Below, piece by piece: positions 45,303 through 53,948 of a stretch of DNA of 64,000 nucleotides. A program made the translations under genes and the position numbers. The DNA comes from Pyxidicoccus xibeiensis (GTDB lineage Bacteria > Myxococcota > Myxococcia > Myxococcales > Myxococcaceae): positions 186,001 through 250,000 of the forward strand of contig NZ_JAJVKV010000001.1 in NCBI RefSeq assembly GCF_024198175.1. Reading direction: 5' to 3'. The notes beneath the pieces are model-generated. The model searched no databases and was not told the origin of the DNA. It saw only the letters and a program-made list of their open reading frames with translations. Positions within the stretch are counted from its first letter, which is position 1, and every line of letters starts with the position of its first letter.

Positions 45303-46508
45303 CTAGAAGCTCCCACCGACGACGAGGTGGAGCGCCGTGGACGCGCCACCGCTCCCGCCCGGCTCCAGCGAAGTAGAAGAGGGCGCCGAGCGCGTGGGGA
45401 CGATGACCAGCCAGGCCACGCTGCCGGCGGCCACCACGCCGCCACCGGCGATGAGCGCCGTGGCGAGGTTGGCCTGTGACTGCGCGTCCAGCCGCTCCTT
45501 GCGGCTCAGGTCGTAGATGCCGTCGCCGTCCGCGTCGCCCGCGCGCTTCTCCACGTCCTTGGCGCCCATCCCCAGCACCACGCCCGCGCCCACCGCCGCC
45601 AGGCCCACCAGCGCGGTGTAGAGCGCCGGCCTCTTGAAGATGGACGGCCCGCCCTTGCGGCTGCCCGCCACGCCCGCCACGCCCTCGTCACCCGGGCCCT
45701 CGGGCGCCGGGCCGGAAATCTCCAGCCGCACGTCCACCGACTCGGTGGCGCCGGGCTTGAGGTTCAGCGTGCGCGTGAAGGTGCTGTACTCGTCCGCCGA
45801 CACCTCCAGCTGCTGCGTCCCCGGGGGCAGGCGCGCCTCCACGCTGCCCACGCCGAGGATGCGCTCGCCCACCTTCACCACCGCCTGCGGCACGTTGACG
45901 CTCACCTTCAGCACGGCGCGCGGCCGGGCCAGCGCCATCATCCGGTTGGACAGCTTCGTCGCGGCCTCCTTCTGGAAGGCGGCATCGCGCGGGTTGCGCC
46001 CCGTCACCACGTCCTCGTGGATGACGCGCTTGTCCCGGTCATACGTCCACGCCCGCAGCGTCCAGCCCGCGTCCTCCAGCGACAGGCGCGCGGTGGTGAG
46101 CAGGTCCGCGTCCAGCGACTCCGCCGGCTCGGACAGGCACGCCACCTCCGTGCAGCGCACGGCGGCGTCGTACCCTTCGGCCAGCCGCTCCCGCGTCTCC
46201 TGCAGGTTGGCCCCCAGCGACACCATGCCGGAGGACAGCGCGCCGCGCGCCAGCGTCTTCAGCCAGACCTGGGCCTGCTGCGCGCCCGCACGCTCGGGCG
46301 TCTCCAGCCCCAGCAGCACGAAGCGCGGCATCAGCGCCGCCTTCGGGTCGTCGTTGCGCAGGTCCAGCCCCATGTCGAGGCCCTCCTGCTCCTGCGGTGT
46401 CGATTCGGTGCTGAGGTCCAGCCCCAGCCCGCCTTCCTGGGCCCACGCGGGGTGGGCCAGCAGCGCGAGCGCCAGCAGGGCGACGGAGGGAGCGACGGGA
46501 ATACGCAT
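45303..46508 (-). CDS. Secreted PEGA-type protein with C-terminal membrane segments
   Basis: Protein of 401 residues with a signal peptide ending in AHPAWA. Residues 60-190 are a mixed domain that resembles a myxobacterial adventurous-gliding/PEGA-associated module (AVRCTEVACLSEPAESLDADL). A PEGA-like section follows (VNVPQAVVKVGERILG, LPPGTQQLEVSADEY), then two hydrophobic segments (ALVGLAAVGAGVVLGMGA, ATALIAGGGVVAAGSVAW) separated by a short Asp-rich DADGDGIYD segment that could bind Ca2+. It is first in an operon with the MopE-like gene and divergent from the gene at 46702. Confidence 0.75.
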   Translation of the reverse strand: MRIPVAPSVALLALALLAHPAWAQEGGLGLDLSTESTPQEQEGLDMGLDLRNDDPKAALMPRFVLLGLETPERAGAQQAQVWLKTLARGALSSGMVSLGANLQETRERLAEGYDAAVRCTEVACLSEPAESLDADLLTTARLSLEDAGWTLRAWTYDRDKRVIHEDVVTGRNPRDAAFQKEAATKLSNRMMALARPRAVLKVSVNVPQAVVKVGERILGVGSVEARLPPGTQQLEVSADEYSTFTRTLNLKPGATESVDVRLEISGPAPEGPGDEGVAGVAGSRKGGPSIFKRPALYTALVGLAAVGAGVVLGMGAKDVEKRAGDADGDGIYDLSRKERLDAQSQANLATALIAGGGVVAAGSVAWLVIVPTRSAPSSTSLEPGGSGGASTALHLVVGGSF

Positions 46509-46701
46509 GCCCTGGTTCTACCCCGACGCTCCCCACAACGGAATGAGAGTCGCCCGCACGCCACCCTTCCCGCCCTCGAAGGCTGTCAACCGGGTGCGAC
46601 ATGGTCGCCTGCCCTGCGCACGGCGGAGGCGCGGCTCGCTGCCGGAAGCTTGCCGGGCCGGGCCCCGGTCCTCATCTCCCTGTCTAAAGGAGACGAACGA
46701 C

Positions 46702-47142
46702 ATGGCGGATGGAACGCTCTGGATCCTGGTGGGCAACGCAAGCCGGGCACGGCTCTTCGCGACCGACGCGAAGGCGGAGGGGGATTGGCGCCTCGTCGAG
46801 GAGTTCTCGCACGAGGAGAGCCGGGCCAAGGCCTTCGAGCTGCTCAACCAGCCGGACAACCCCAACGCGGGCACCCTCCACGGCCCTCCCCCGGAGAACG
46901 AGCCCAACGGCCGCAAGGAGCTGGAGCATGACCGCTTCGCTCGAGAGCTCTCCGGCTTCCTCGACAAGGGACACGACAGCCATTCCTTCGACAAGCTCGT
47001 CATCGCCGCACCTCCGGAATTCCTCGGGAGAATCCGACGCTTGCTCAGCTCGCGAGTGAAACAGCGCGTACTCATGGACGTGGATGCCGACTACTCCAAC
47101 GTGCCGGCGAGGGAGCTGCCTCAGCGAGTGCCCGTGCTCTAG
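46702..47142 (+). CDS. Host-attachment-type protein (baeRF/eRF1-like fold)
   Basis: Protein of 146 residues of the family named as required for attachment to host cells. LWILVGNASRARLFATDAK at the N terminus and DKLVIAAPPEFLGRIRRLL near residue 95 are family signatures. The name comes from a plant-pathogen phenotype, and in most bacteria the function is unknown. The fold resembles an archaeal release-factor domain. AAAGGAG before the ATG gives a clear start. Single gene. Confidence 0.85.
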   Translation: MADGTLWILVGNASRARLFATDAKAEGDWRLVEEFSHEESRAKAFELLNQPDNPNAGTLHGPPPENEPNGRKELEHDRFARELSGFLDKGHDSHSFDKLVIAAPPEFLGRIRRLLSSRVKQRVLMDVDADYSNVPARELPQRVPVL

Positions 47143-47215
47143 GCAGGGAGGCAGGGCTGACTCGGGGCGCGCGCCGCGCAGTGCTCTGGTATAGGTCGGG
47201 AGCCAACCTCCTCGG

Positions 47216-49147
47216 ATGGCTCCCGCCGTCCGAGCCCTGAGTGACATGCCTCTTCCCGTCATTGGCTCCCTCACGTTGCGAGGGCGCCTCACGCTCTACG
47301 TCACGCTGCTGTCCGTCATCCCGCTGCTGACGCTCAACTGGCTCCAGACGGGCAGCTCGCGTCGGATGCTGGAGGAGCAGATCCGCGCGTCGCTGCTGCG
47401 GGAAGCGGAGGGCGTGAAGGACCTGATGGAGGCGACGCTCGCCGAGCGCGAGTCGAGCGCGCGCAGCTGGGCGGAGGACGTGGTGGTGCGCTCCGCGCTG
47501 CGCACCGGCAACACCGAGCCGGCGGATGCCCTGCTCGCGCTGCTCCAGCGCCGCTACCTCACCCTCAACGGCATCGTCCTCTTCAACGACGAGGGCCATG
47601 CCGTGTCCGCCAGCACCCCGGCGCTGCGCGACGCGTACGCGGGCCGGCAGGACGAGGTGCTGAGCAGCCACTGGTTCCGCGAGGCGCGGCTCGGCCGCAC
47701 CACCGGCGAGGGCGTCACCCAGGAGGACCCCATCTTCGGCGTGCGCGTGCTGTCGCTGGCCGTGCCGGTGATGGACCCGACCACGGACCAGCGCCTGGGC
47801 GTGCTGATGGCCGCCTTCGACTGGGCCCAGGTGGATCAGCTGGTGCAGCCGGCGCTGGCCCGCGCCCTCCAGCGCTCGCTGACGAGCTTCGCCATGGCGC
47901 TGCGGGCCGCGGACGGCACGGTGCTGTACGACTCGCGCGGCGCCGCGGCGCCCGGCAGTGACGAGGGGCTGCTCGCGGTGGCGGCCCTCAACGGCACCAC
48001 GGTGAAGGACGTGGGCGACGGCTGGAGCTTCGTGGCGCTGGTGGACCCGGCGGAGGCCTACGCACCCGTGGACCGCGAGCGCCGGGTGGCGCTGCTGATG
48101 GCGGCTGGCTTCATGCTCGTGGCGGTGCTGGGCGCGTGGCTGCTGTCGCGCAGCATCACCCGGCCCGTGCTGGCCCTGCGCGCGGCGGTGACGCGCATCG
48201 TCCGCGAGGGCGACCTCACCCAGGACCTCGACGTGCGGGCGGGCCACGACGAGGTGGGCGAGCTGGCGGGCGCCTTCGGCCAGCTGGTGAAGCAGCTGCG
48301 CGAGACGGCGCAGAGCCTGCACCGGGGCACGCGCGTGCTCAGCGAGACGGTGGCCGAGCTGCACCGCGCCTCCGAGCAGCAGGAGCGCAACGTCACGCGC
48401 CAGGCCTCCGCCCTCCAGGAGACGCAGGTGACGGCGCAGGAAATCAAGCAGACGTCGCTGCTGGCGGCGGAGAAGGCGGACGACGTGCTCGGCCGCGCCA
48501 CCCGCGCGGAGGAGGTGGGCCAGTCGGGCGAGCAGGCCATCCGCGACAGCCTCGGCGGCTTCCAGGCGCTGCTGGACCAGTCCAGGCAGCTGACCGGGCG
48601 CATGGGCCAGCTCAACGAGCGCACGCAGCAGATTGGCGGCATCACCCAGTCGGTGAAGGACCTGGCCGACCAGTCCAACATGCTGGCGCTCAACGCGGCC
48701 ATCGAAGCGGCGCGCTCGGGCGAGCACGGCAAGGGCTTTGGCGTGGTGGCGCGGGAGATTCGCAGCCTGGCGGACCAGTCCATCCAGGCCACCGAGCGGG
48801 TGCGCGACATCCTCAACGACCTGGGCGCCAACATCCTCTCCACCGCGCGCATGACGGAGGCCGGCCACACGCGCGTGGAGGCGGGCCTGGAGCAGGTGCG
48901 CAGCAGCGGCGAGCGCCTGAAGGAATTGGCCACCATCATCCAGGACAACGCGGCCGCGGTGAGGCAGATTGCCGGCGCGGTGGCCCAGCAGAACGCGGGC
49001 ATCTCGCAAATCTTCAACGCGGTGACCGACATGTCCTCCATGATGAACGACACCCAGCAGGGCCTGGCCGCCACCACGCGGGCGGCGAAGCTCCTGCAGG
49101 AAGTGTCCGGGCAGATGCAGGACGTGGCGCGCGCCTACCGCATCTAG
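47216..49147 (+). CDS. Methyl-accepting chemotaxis protein
   Basis: Chemoreceptor of 643 residues. There is a first membrane helix near residue 30 ([16 protein letters not shown]) and a periplasmic sensing domain of about 230 residues, probably a dCache type. A second helix follows ([18 protein letters not shown] near residue 295), then HAMP, then the signalling domain with the hairpin tip [20 protein letters not shown]. Start at 47216, or 47246 for a shorter N terminus; neither has a clear ribosome site. The HAD gene starts 9 bp downstream, so transcription probably continues. Confidence 0.92.
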   Translation: MAPAVRALSDMPLPVIGSLTLRGRLTLYVTLLSVIPLLTLNWLQTGSSRRMLEEQIRASLLREAEGVKDLMEATLAERESSARSWAEDVVVRSALRTGNTEPADALLALLQRRYLTLNGIVLFNDEGHAVSASTPALRDAYAGRQDEVLSSHWFREARLGRTTGEGVTQEDPIFGVRVLSLAVPVMDPTTDQRLGVLMAAFDWAQVDQLVQPALARALQRSLTSFAMALRAADGTVLYDSRGAAAPGSDEGLLAVAALNGTTVKDVGDGWSFVALVDPAEAYAPVDRERRVALLMAAGFMLVAVLGAWLLSRSITRPVLALRAAVTRIVREGDLTQDLDVRAGHDEVGELAGAFGQLVKQLRETAQSLHRGTRVLSETVAELHRASEQQERNVTRQASALQETQVTAQEIKQTSLLAAEKADDVLGRATRAEEVGQSGEQAIRDSLGGFQALLDQSRQLTGRMGQLNERTQQIGGITQSVKDLADQSNMLALNAAIEAARSGEHGKGFGVVAREIRSLADQSIQATERVRDILNDLGANILSTARMTEAGHTRVEAGLEQVRSSGERLKELATIIQDNAAAVRQIAGAVAQQNAGISQIFNAVTDMSSMMNDTQQGLAATTRAAKLLQEVSGQMQDVARAYRI

Positions 49148-49156
49148 GGAGTCAGC

Positions 49157-49756
49157 ATGGCGGCGGTGAAGGCGGTGCTGTTGGATTTGGGCAACGTCCT
49201 CGTCTTCCACGACAACGCGCTGCTGTTCGCCCGGCTGGGCGCGCGCGCGGAGCTGGGAGCCTCCGAAGTCTCCCAGCGACTGTCGGGCGCGGGCTGGACG
49301 GCGGCCAACCGGGGCGTGCTGGACGCCGAGGCCCTCCGCCAGGACGTGTGCCGCGCGCTGGGCGTGGAGCTGCCCATGGCGGAGTTCGCGCCGCTGTGGA
49401 GCAGCCACTTCACGCTGCACGGCGCGGTGCTCCCCCGGGTGGAGGGGCTGGTGGGCCGGGTGCGCCTGGGCCTCGTGTCCAACACCAACGCGCTCCACGC
49501 CGCGTACCTCAAGCCCCTGCTGCCCGTGCTGAAGCGCTTCGACGCGGTGGTGATGAGCTGCGAGGTGGGGCACGTGAAGCCGGAGCCGGACATCTTCCGC
49601 CTGGCGCTGGAGGGCGTGGGCTGCGCCCCGGACGAGGCCGCCTTCTTCGATGACCTTCCCGAGTTCGTGGACGCCGCCAACGCGCTGGGCCTGCGCGGCC
49701 ACCTCTTCACCACCGCGGAGGCCTTCGACGCGCAGCTGAAGGGGCTCGGCCTGTGA
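49157..49756 (+). CDS. HAD-superfamily hydrolase
   Basis: HAD phosphatase of 199 residues. Motif I is LLDLGNVLVF (nucleophile Asp; the second acid is Gly, as in YihX-like members), motif II is LVSNTN, motif III is KPEP and motif IV is FFDDLPEF. The cap is small. A sugar-phosphate substrate is likely for this subgroup. The stop overlaps the GTG of the glycosyltransferase by 4 bp, so the two are coupled and may act on the same glycan. Confidence 0.88.
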   Translation: MAAVKAVLLDLGNVLVFHDNALLFARLGARAELGASEVSQRLSGAGWTAANRGVLDAEALRQDVCRALGVELPMAEFAPLWSSHFTLHGAVLPRVEGLVGRVRLGLVSNTNALHAAYLKPLLPVLKRFDAVVMSCEVGHVKPEPDIFRLALEGVGCAPDEAAFFDDLPEFVDAANALGLRGHLFTTAEAFDAQLKGLGL

Positions 49757-50577
49757 GGCTGGGCGGCTACGTCCTGCACCGCGACAACCGGGACACGCTG
49801 GAGCCGTGTCTGCGCGCCCTCGTGGCCCTCTGCGACGACGTGGTGGCGCTGGACTCCGGCGCCACGGACGGCTCGGCGGATCTGGCGCGCTCGCTGGGGG
49901 CGCGCTCGGTGCCGCATGCGTGGCGGGGCTACGGCGCCGCGCGCGAGGCCGCCGTGGCGGCGCTGGCGCCGTGTGACTACGTCTTCTTCCTGGACTCGGA
50001 CGAGTCGCTGGAGCCCGCGGCGGTGCAGGCGCTGCTCGCGTGGAAGGCGTCCTCTCCCACGGAGGCCGTCTACCGCCTGCCCCGGCGCGACTGGGCGGAG
50101 CTGGACGGCCACCGCTTCCTCTTCCGCACCCAGTGGCGCGCGCGCCTGGTGCGCCGGGACAGGGCCGTGTGGCGGCCGGAGCAGATTGTCCACGAGGCGC
50201 TGCCGAAGCTGCCCGGCGGCCGGGTGCAGGCGCCCATCGAGCACCGCTTCGCCACGTCCGTGGCGCGCCGCTCCGCCAAGGAGGAGCGCTACGCGCTGCT
50301 CTGGGCCCTGCGCGCCCATGCGGAAGCGCGGCGCCTCAAGCCCGTGGGCGTGCAGCGCGTGGCGGCCTGGGCGCGAGACTGCCTGCTGAAGGGCGCGCTG
50401 TTTCGCGGCGGCGCGGATGCGTCCCGCCTGGCCTGGGCCGTCGCGGGCTACCACGCCGCGAAGTACGCATACCTCCGCGAGCTGCGCCAGGGCCGCTACC
50501 CGGAGCTGGCGCGCGCCTACGCGGAGGGCCGCTACGACGAGCTCTTCACCCGCGTGCGCGAGGGCGCGCTGGGCTGA
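49753..50577 (+). CDS. Family 2 glycosyltransferase, WaaE-like
   Basis: Glycosyltransferase of 274 residues. The N terminus LGGYVLHRDNRDTLEPCLRA matches the strand-loop of GT2 enzymes, with VVALDSGATDGSADLA and the DxD-like FLDSDE near residue 80. It resembles the WaaE/KdtX group of lipopolysaccharide core glucosyltransferases (AREAAVAALAPCDYVFFLD, HEALPKLPGG). The start is GTG at 49753, overlapping the HAD stop. The acceptor is unknown. Confidence 0.85.
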   Translation: MRLGGYVLHRDNRDTLEPCLRALVALCDDVVALDSGATDGSADLARSLGARSVPHAWRGYGAAREAAVAALAPCDYVFFLDSDESLEPAAVQALLAWKASSPTEAVYRLPRRDWAELDGHRFLFRTQWRARLVRRDRAVWRPEQIVHEALPKLPGGRVQAPIEHRFATSVARRSAKEERYALLWALRAHAEARRLKPVGVQRVAAWARDCLLKGALFRGGADASRLAWAVAGYHAAKYAYLRELRQGRYPELARAYAEGRYDELFTRVREGALG

Positions 50578-50589
50578 AGGCTCGCGGAG

Positions 50590-51237
50590 TCACTCGTACT
50601 TCGCGATGGCCTTCTCGTGCCTGCCAGCCTCGGCCCACTTCAGGAAGGACGGCAGCGCGAGCACCGCGTCGCGGTACGCGGCGCCCACCGCGTCCAGCTC
50701 CACGCCGTAGGTGACGAAGCGGGTGACGACGGGGGCGTAGAAGGCGTCCGCGATGGAGAAGCGGCCGAAGAGGAACGGGCCGCCCTGGCCGAAGCGCGCG
50801 CGGCAGTCGTTCCACAGGACCTGGATGCGGGCGATGTCCTCCGCCACGCCGGGCGCGCGGCCCTGGCCCGGCTTCCGGGCGCGGATGTTCATGTTCATGT
50901 TCTGGCGCAGCGCCGTGAAGCTCGAGTGCATCTCCGCGGTGACGGAGCGCGCCACCGCGCGGGCCGTCCGGTCCTCGGGCCACAGCTTCGCCTCCGGGAA
51001 GGTCTCCGCCAGGTACTCGCAGATGGCCAGCGAGTCCCAGATGGCCAGCTCCCCGTGCTTCAGCAGCGGCACCTTCCCGCTGGGCGAGTGCCGCAGAATC
51101 TTCTCCGTGGTGTCCGGCTCGCCCAGCTGAATCACCACCTCCTGGAACGGCTGCCCGGTGTGGGCCAGCGCCAGGTAGGGACGGAGCGACCAGGACGAGT
51201 AGTTCTTCGTACCGACGACGAGCGTGAGCTGGGGCAT
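50590..51237 (-). CDS. Glutathione S-transferase-like protein
   Basis: GST of 215 residues. The thioredoxin-fold N-terminal domain has YSSWSLRPYLALAHTG (the SSxS/W region of zeta-like GSTs) and SGKVPLLKHGELAIWDSLAI with the glutathione-binding Pro and Asp-Ser. The helical C-terminal domain contains the N-capping motif FSIADAFYAPVV. Start ATG at 51237; a GTG three codons upstream is possible. It is convergent with the glycosyltransferase gene, 12 bp apart. Confidence 0.87.
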   Translation of the reverse strand: MPQLTLVVGTKNYSSWSLRPYLALAHTGQPFQEVVIQLGEPDTTEKILRHSPSGKVPLLKHGELAIWDSLAICEYLAETFPEAKLWPEDRTARAVARSVTAEMHSSFTALRQNMNMNIRARKPGQGRAPGVAEDIARIQVLWNDCRARFGQGGPFLFGRFSIADAFYAPVVTRFVTYGVELDAVGAAYRDAVLALPSFLKWAEAGRHEKAIAKYE

Positions 51238-51273
51238 GGGGCGCACGCTATAACGCCCCCGCCGCCGCGCGTC

Positions 51274-51882
51274 TCAGTTCGCGGGCCTCGCGGCGCTCCG
51301 GCGGCCCAGGAACGAACGCATCCGTGACAGCAGCGGCATCCGGTTGCGCCGCTCCAGCGGGTCGATGCGGTAGACGGCCACCGGCAGGCGGATGTTCTTC
51401 ATGTCCCCACGCCCCAGCCGCACCGGCGGAGAGGCCAGGCTGCCCTCCACCTGCCGCGCCACCGTCTCGCTGACATAGAGCGTGCCGGGCCGGGCCAGCG
51501 CCTCGATGCGGGCCGCCAGGTTGACGCCCTCGCCGAACACGTCCCCGTCGCGGTGCACCACCATGCCCAGGTGCACGCCCACGCGCAGCACCGCGCGGCG
51601 CTCGGCGGACACGCCTCCGTTGCGCGACTCCAGCGTGCGCTGCAGTTCCAGCCCGAAGCCCACGGCCGTGGTTCCGCTCTCGAACTCCAGCAGGAAGCCG
51701 TCCTCCAGCCGCTTCACCTCGCGGCCGCCATGGCGCGGGAGCAACTCGCGCACCAGCGACGCGTGCTCCTCACGCAATAGCTGTTGTAGCGCCTCGTCGC
51801 GCCACGAATGACGGCCCGGGCCTTCGATGCCCGTGAAAAGAATGGCCGACAACGTCCTGGGTTCCGGTGCCTCCACCAGCAT
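51274..51882 (-). CDS. Class III nucleotidyl-cyclase-domain protein lacking one metal Asp
   Basis: Protein of 202 residues with an adenylate/guanylate cyclase homology domain: SAILFTGIEGPGRHSW, REVKRLEDGFLLEF, GVHLGMVVHRDGDVFGEGVNLAARI. In active enzymes the first segment reads FTDIEGS; here the metal-binding Asp is Gly. The second Asp (LEDG) is present. It is therefore possibly inactive as a cyclase or acts as a regulatory partner. There is no membrane segment. The upstream region carries a very strong hairpin. Confidence 0.82.
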   Translation of the reverse strand: MLVEAPEPRTLSAILFTGIEGPGRHSWRDEALQQLLREEHASLVRELLPRHGGREVKRLEDGFLLEFESGTTAVGFGLELQRTLESRNGGVSAERRAVLRVGVHLGMVVHRDGDVFGEGVNLAARIEALARPGTLYVSETVARQVEGSLASPPVRLGRGDMKNIRLPVAVYRIDPLERRNRMPLLSRMRSFLGRRSAARPAN

Positions 51883-52229
51883 CGCGCATCTCCCCTCCCC
51901 CCGGCACAGACCGTCTTCCAGCTTACTTCACGACGGGTCCCCGGTCCCAGCCGGGCCCCCCCGTCCCGGCTGGGACCGGGCCCCGGACGGCCCCTCGCCC
52001 CGGGAGGCGCGGCCGTTCAGCGGACCTGTCCCCTCCCGGCGCACCCCGGTTCCAGCGGATTCCAGGTGCGACGGGTGGTGGACATTGTGTGAACTCTCCT
52101 GCTCGTCTCCATCAGGATAGGTCATCCCTGACGCGACGCACCAACCTCCCGGGGCATCCGTACGTGGGGTGTCCACGGGCGGACTCAGGAGGTGGGGTGG
52201 GGTCCACGCCCGGACAGAGGGTACGGCGA
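51883..52229. other. Intergenic region with a 16-bp perfect hairpin
   Basis: This is a 347-bp region without a supported gene between two minus-strand genes. It contains the hairpin annotated at 51940-51980, 57 bp before the cyclase-domain gene start. The remainder is unremarkable G+C-rich sequence. Short open frames here have no ribosome site or homologous features that I can recognise. Confidence 0.5.
51940..51980. terminator. Strong hairpin, terminator or leader structure
   Basis: Perfect 16-bp stem with a 9-nt loop: the left arm begins CCCGGTCCCAGCCGGG (51940-51955), and the right arm 51965-51980 is its exact complement. It lies 250 bp after the stop of the minus-strand gene at 52230 and just upstream of the cyclase-domain gene. 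There is no U-tract. It could end the upstream operon or form a leader structure of the cyclase gene. Confidence 0.55.
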
Positions 52230-53054
52230 CTACAGGTCATCGCAGGGCGTGCCCAGCCGCTCGCCGGTGTAGACGCCGAGCTCGTTGTAGATGAGCAGGC
52301 GGTTCTCCTCGACGGGGACGGAGCGCAGCTTCTTGCGGTTCTTCTTCTCGACCCACAGCGAGGGCTGCTCACGGTCCAGCACGAGCTGCAGGTCGCCCTT
52401 CTTGGTGGAGAAGATTTCGCCCTTCGAGTCGGCGATGACGTTGACCATCTGCTGCGGCTGGAGCCGGCCGCGGGGACCGATGAACACGCGGTAGCCCTTC
52501 TGCTCGGACCACGGGGTGCTCCGCTCCACCAGGAAGTAGGTGCCCTTCGTGTCGCGCAGCAGGGCGTACGGCTCGTACTTCTGGGGGCTGGGCGCGTAGG
52601 TGGCCTTCAGCAGCAGCTCCCTGGCCTGGTCCGGCGCCACCCGCGTCATCGGAGTGGCGCGCTTGCCGCAGGTGACCTCGCAGGTGTTCGCCTTCGGGTC
52701 GGCGCGGACGTACGAGTACGGGCGCAGGCTGAAGCCGCTGTTGTTGACGTTGTCGTTCGCCTCGGGGTCCTCGAAGCGAGGGTCCAGGAAGGCCCCCTTG
52801 GGCATCCAGAGGATGTCAGGCACCGGGGGAATGGCGGAGAAGCGGCTGCCGTCCCCGTAATAGAGCTGCAGCTGGCTGGAGTCCTTTTGGGGCGCGGCGA
52901 CGACGTAGTGCCCCTTCCCGTCGGTACAGACGGAGGTTTTCTCCAGCACCATGCGCTGGCCCAGGTTCTGCCCCTTGCCCCAGGGCGGCTCGACTGCCGC
53001 TGCGGCACCGGAGGAGAGGACGACGGCCACGGCGAGGAATCGTGTGAGTGACAT
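52230..53054 (-). CDS. Secreted hypothetical protein
   Basis: Protein of 274 residues with a signal peptide (LAVAVVLSSGAAAA). I do not recognise the body, which is rich in beta-strand-like segments (QLQLYYGDGSRFSAI, YEPYALLRDTKGTYFLVER, GYRVFIGPRGRL). Two Cys in CEVTC near residue 130 could form a disulfide. It is the last gene of a three-gene operon after a kinase and a lipoprotein, 13 bp from the latter. Confidence 0.72.
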   Translation of the reverse strand: MSLTRFLAVAVVLSSGAAAAVEPPWGKGQNLGQRMVLEKTSVCTDGKGHYVVAAPQKDSSQLQLYYGDGSRFSAIPPVPDILWMPKGAFLDPRFEDPEANDNVNNSGFSLRPYSYVRADPKANTCEVTCGKRATPMTRVAPDQARELLLKATYAPSPQKYEPYALLRDTKGTYFLVERSTPWSEQKGYRVFIGPRGRLQPQQMVNVIADSKGEIFSTKKGDLQLVLDREQPSLWVEKKNRKKLRSVPVEENRLLIYNELGVYTGERLGTPCDDL

Positions 53055-53067
53055 GCGCGTGGCGCTC

Positions 53068-53910
53068 CTAGAGGTTGTCCATGAAGAACTGCTGGTTCTG
53101 CTCGGCGCTCGTGCTGGAGGCGCTGGGGGCGATGCTCCAGACCACCGTGTCCGCCTCGATGCGGCCGGAGAAGGCCTCGGCGGCGCGGCAGTCCACGCGC
53201 TTCACCTTCGCCTGGACGGTGCGCCGCGCCTCCTCCGAGTCGGAGCACAGCGACGTCAGCGCCTCCAGCGGCGCCGCACAGTAGGAGCCGATGGCCTCCC
53301 CGTCATCGAGCAGCTTGTCGGGCATGGCGGTCCAGGTGATGGCCGCCGCCACCGCCGAGCCGCACGCCGCGTTCATGGCCTTCGCCGCCTCGGCGACCTG
53401 CCGGTCGTGGTCTCGCGTCCAGAACTTCTTGTCGAAGGCCTCGCCCCTGGCAATCGTGCCGTCCTCGAGCTGGCTCAGGTACAGCTCCTGGACGTCCTCG
53501 GACTTCAGGGCGGCGGTGCGCGCCGCGTCGACGGTGACGTGGATGACGCCGTCCTCGAGCAGCCGCGTAATCATGAAGTCGCCCGTCTTGTTCCTGAAGC
53601 CCTTGCGCTCCTGGAAGAGGCGCAGGTTCCTGCCGCGCCACCTGGCCCAGAACTCCGTGCCGTTCTCGGTGGCCTTGTGGAGGAGGACCTTCCCGTCATG
53701 GTCGTCCCCGGGGACCTGGAACTGGATGAGGAACTGGTTCGACTCCGGAGGCAGCAGCGGGACGACGCTCACCGACTCACCACTCTTCGCGGAGTACACG
53801 GTCCCCGGTCCCACGGGGCCGGTACCGGCGCTGGTGGGGCGGGTGCCCCGGGCGCAGCCCAGCGCGACGAACATGACTGTCACTGTCAGCAGGGTTCTCA
53901 AGCGTTTCAC
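53068..53910 (-). CDS. Hypothetical lipoprotein
   Basis: Lipoprotein of 280 residues. The start is GTG at 53910, because it directly precedes the signal peptide KRLRTLLTVTVMFVALGC with its lipobox; no ATG is suitably placed. The mature part has a beta-rich section (LIQFQVPGDDHDGKVLLHK), then a helical Cys-containing section (AMNAACGSAVAAAITW, YCAAPLEALTSLC). Function not recognised. It is the middle gene of the operon kinase, lipoprotein, secreted protein. Confidence 0.7.
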   Translation of the reverse strand: MKRLRTLLTVTVMFVALGCARGTRPTSAGTGPVGPGTVYSAKSGESVSVVPLLPPESNQFLIQFQVPGDDHDGKVLLHKATENGTEFWARWRGRNLRLFQERKGFRNKTGDFMITRLLEDGVIHVTVDAARTAALKSEDVQELYLSQLEDGTIARGEAFDKKFWTRDHDRQVAEAAKAMNAACGSAVAAAITWTAMPDKLLDDGEAIGSYCAAPLEALTSLCSDSEEARRTVQAKVKRVDCRAAEAFSGRIEADTVVWSIAPSASSTSAEQNQQFFMDNL

Positions 53911-53948
53911 CTCGGTGTGGGGCTCTGGCGCGTACCGTGTGGCGGCGC

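Noticed and set aside
47072..49702. Long minus-strand open frame opposite the chemoreceptor and HAD genes
   Set aside because: The plus strand has unmistakable MCP and HAD motifs. The antisense frame has none and lacks a start context.
51883..52176. Short open frames in the 51.9-52.2 kb intergenic region
   Set aside because: They overlap the strong hairpin, have no ribosome site, and their composition is unlike that of nearby genes.
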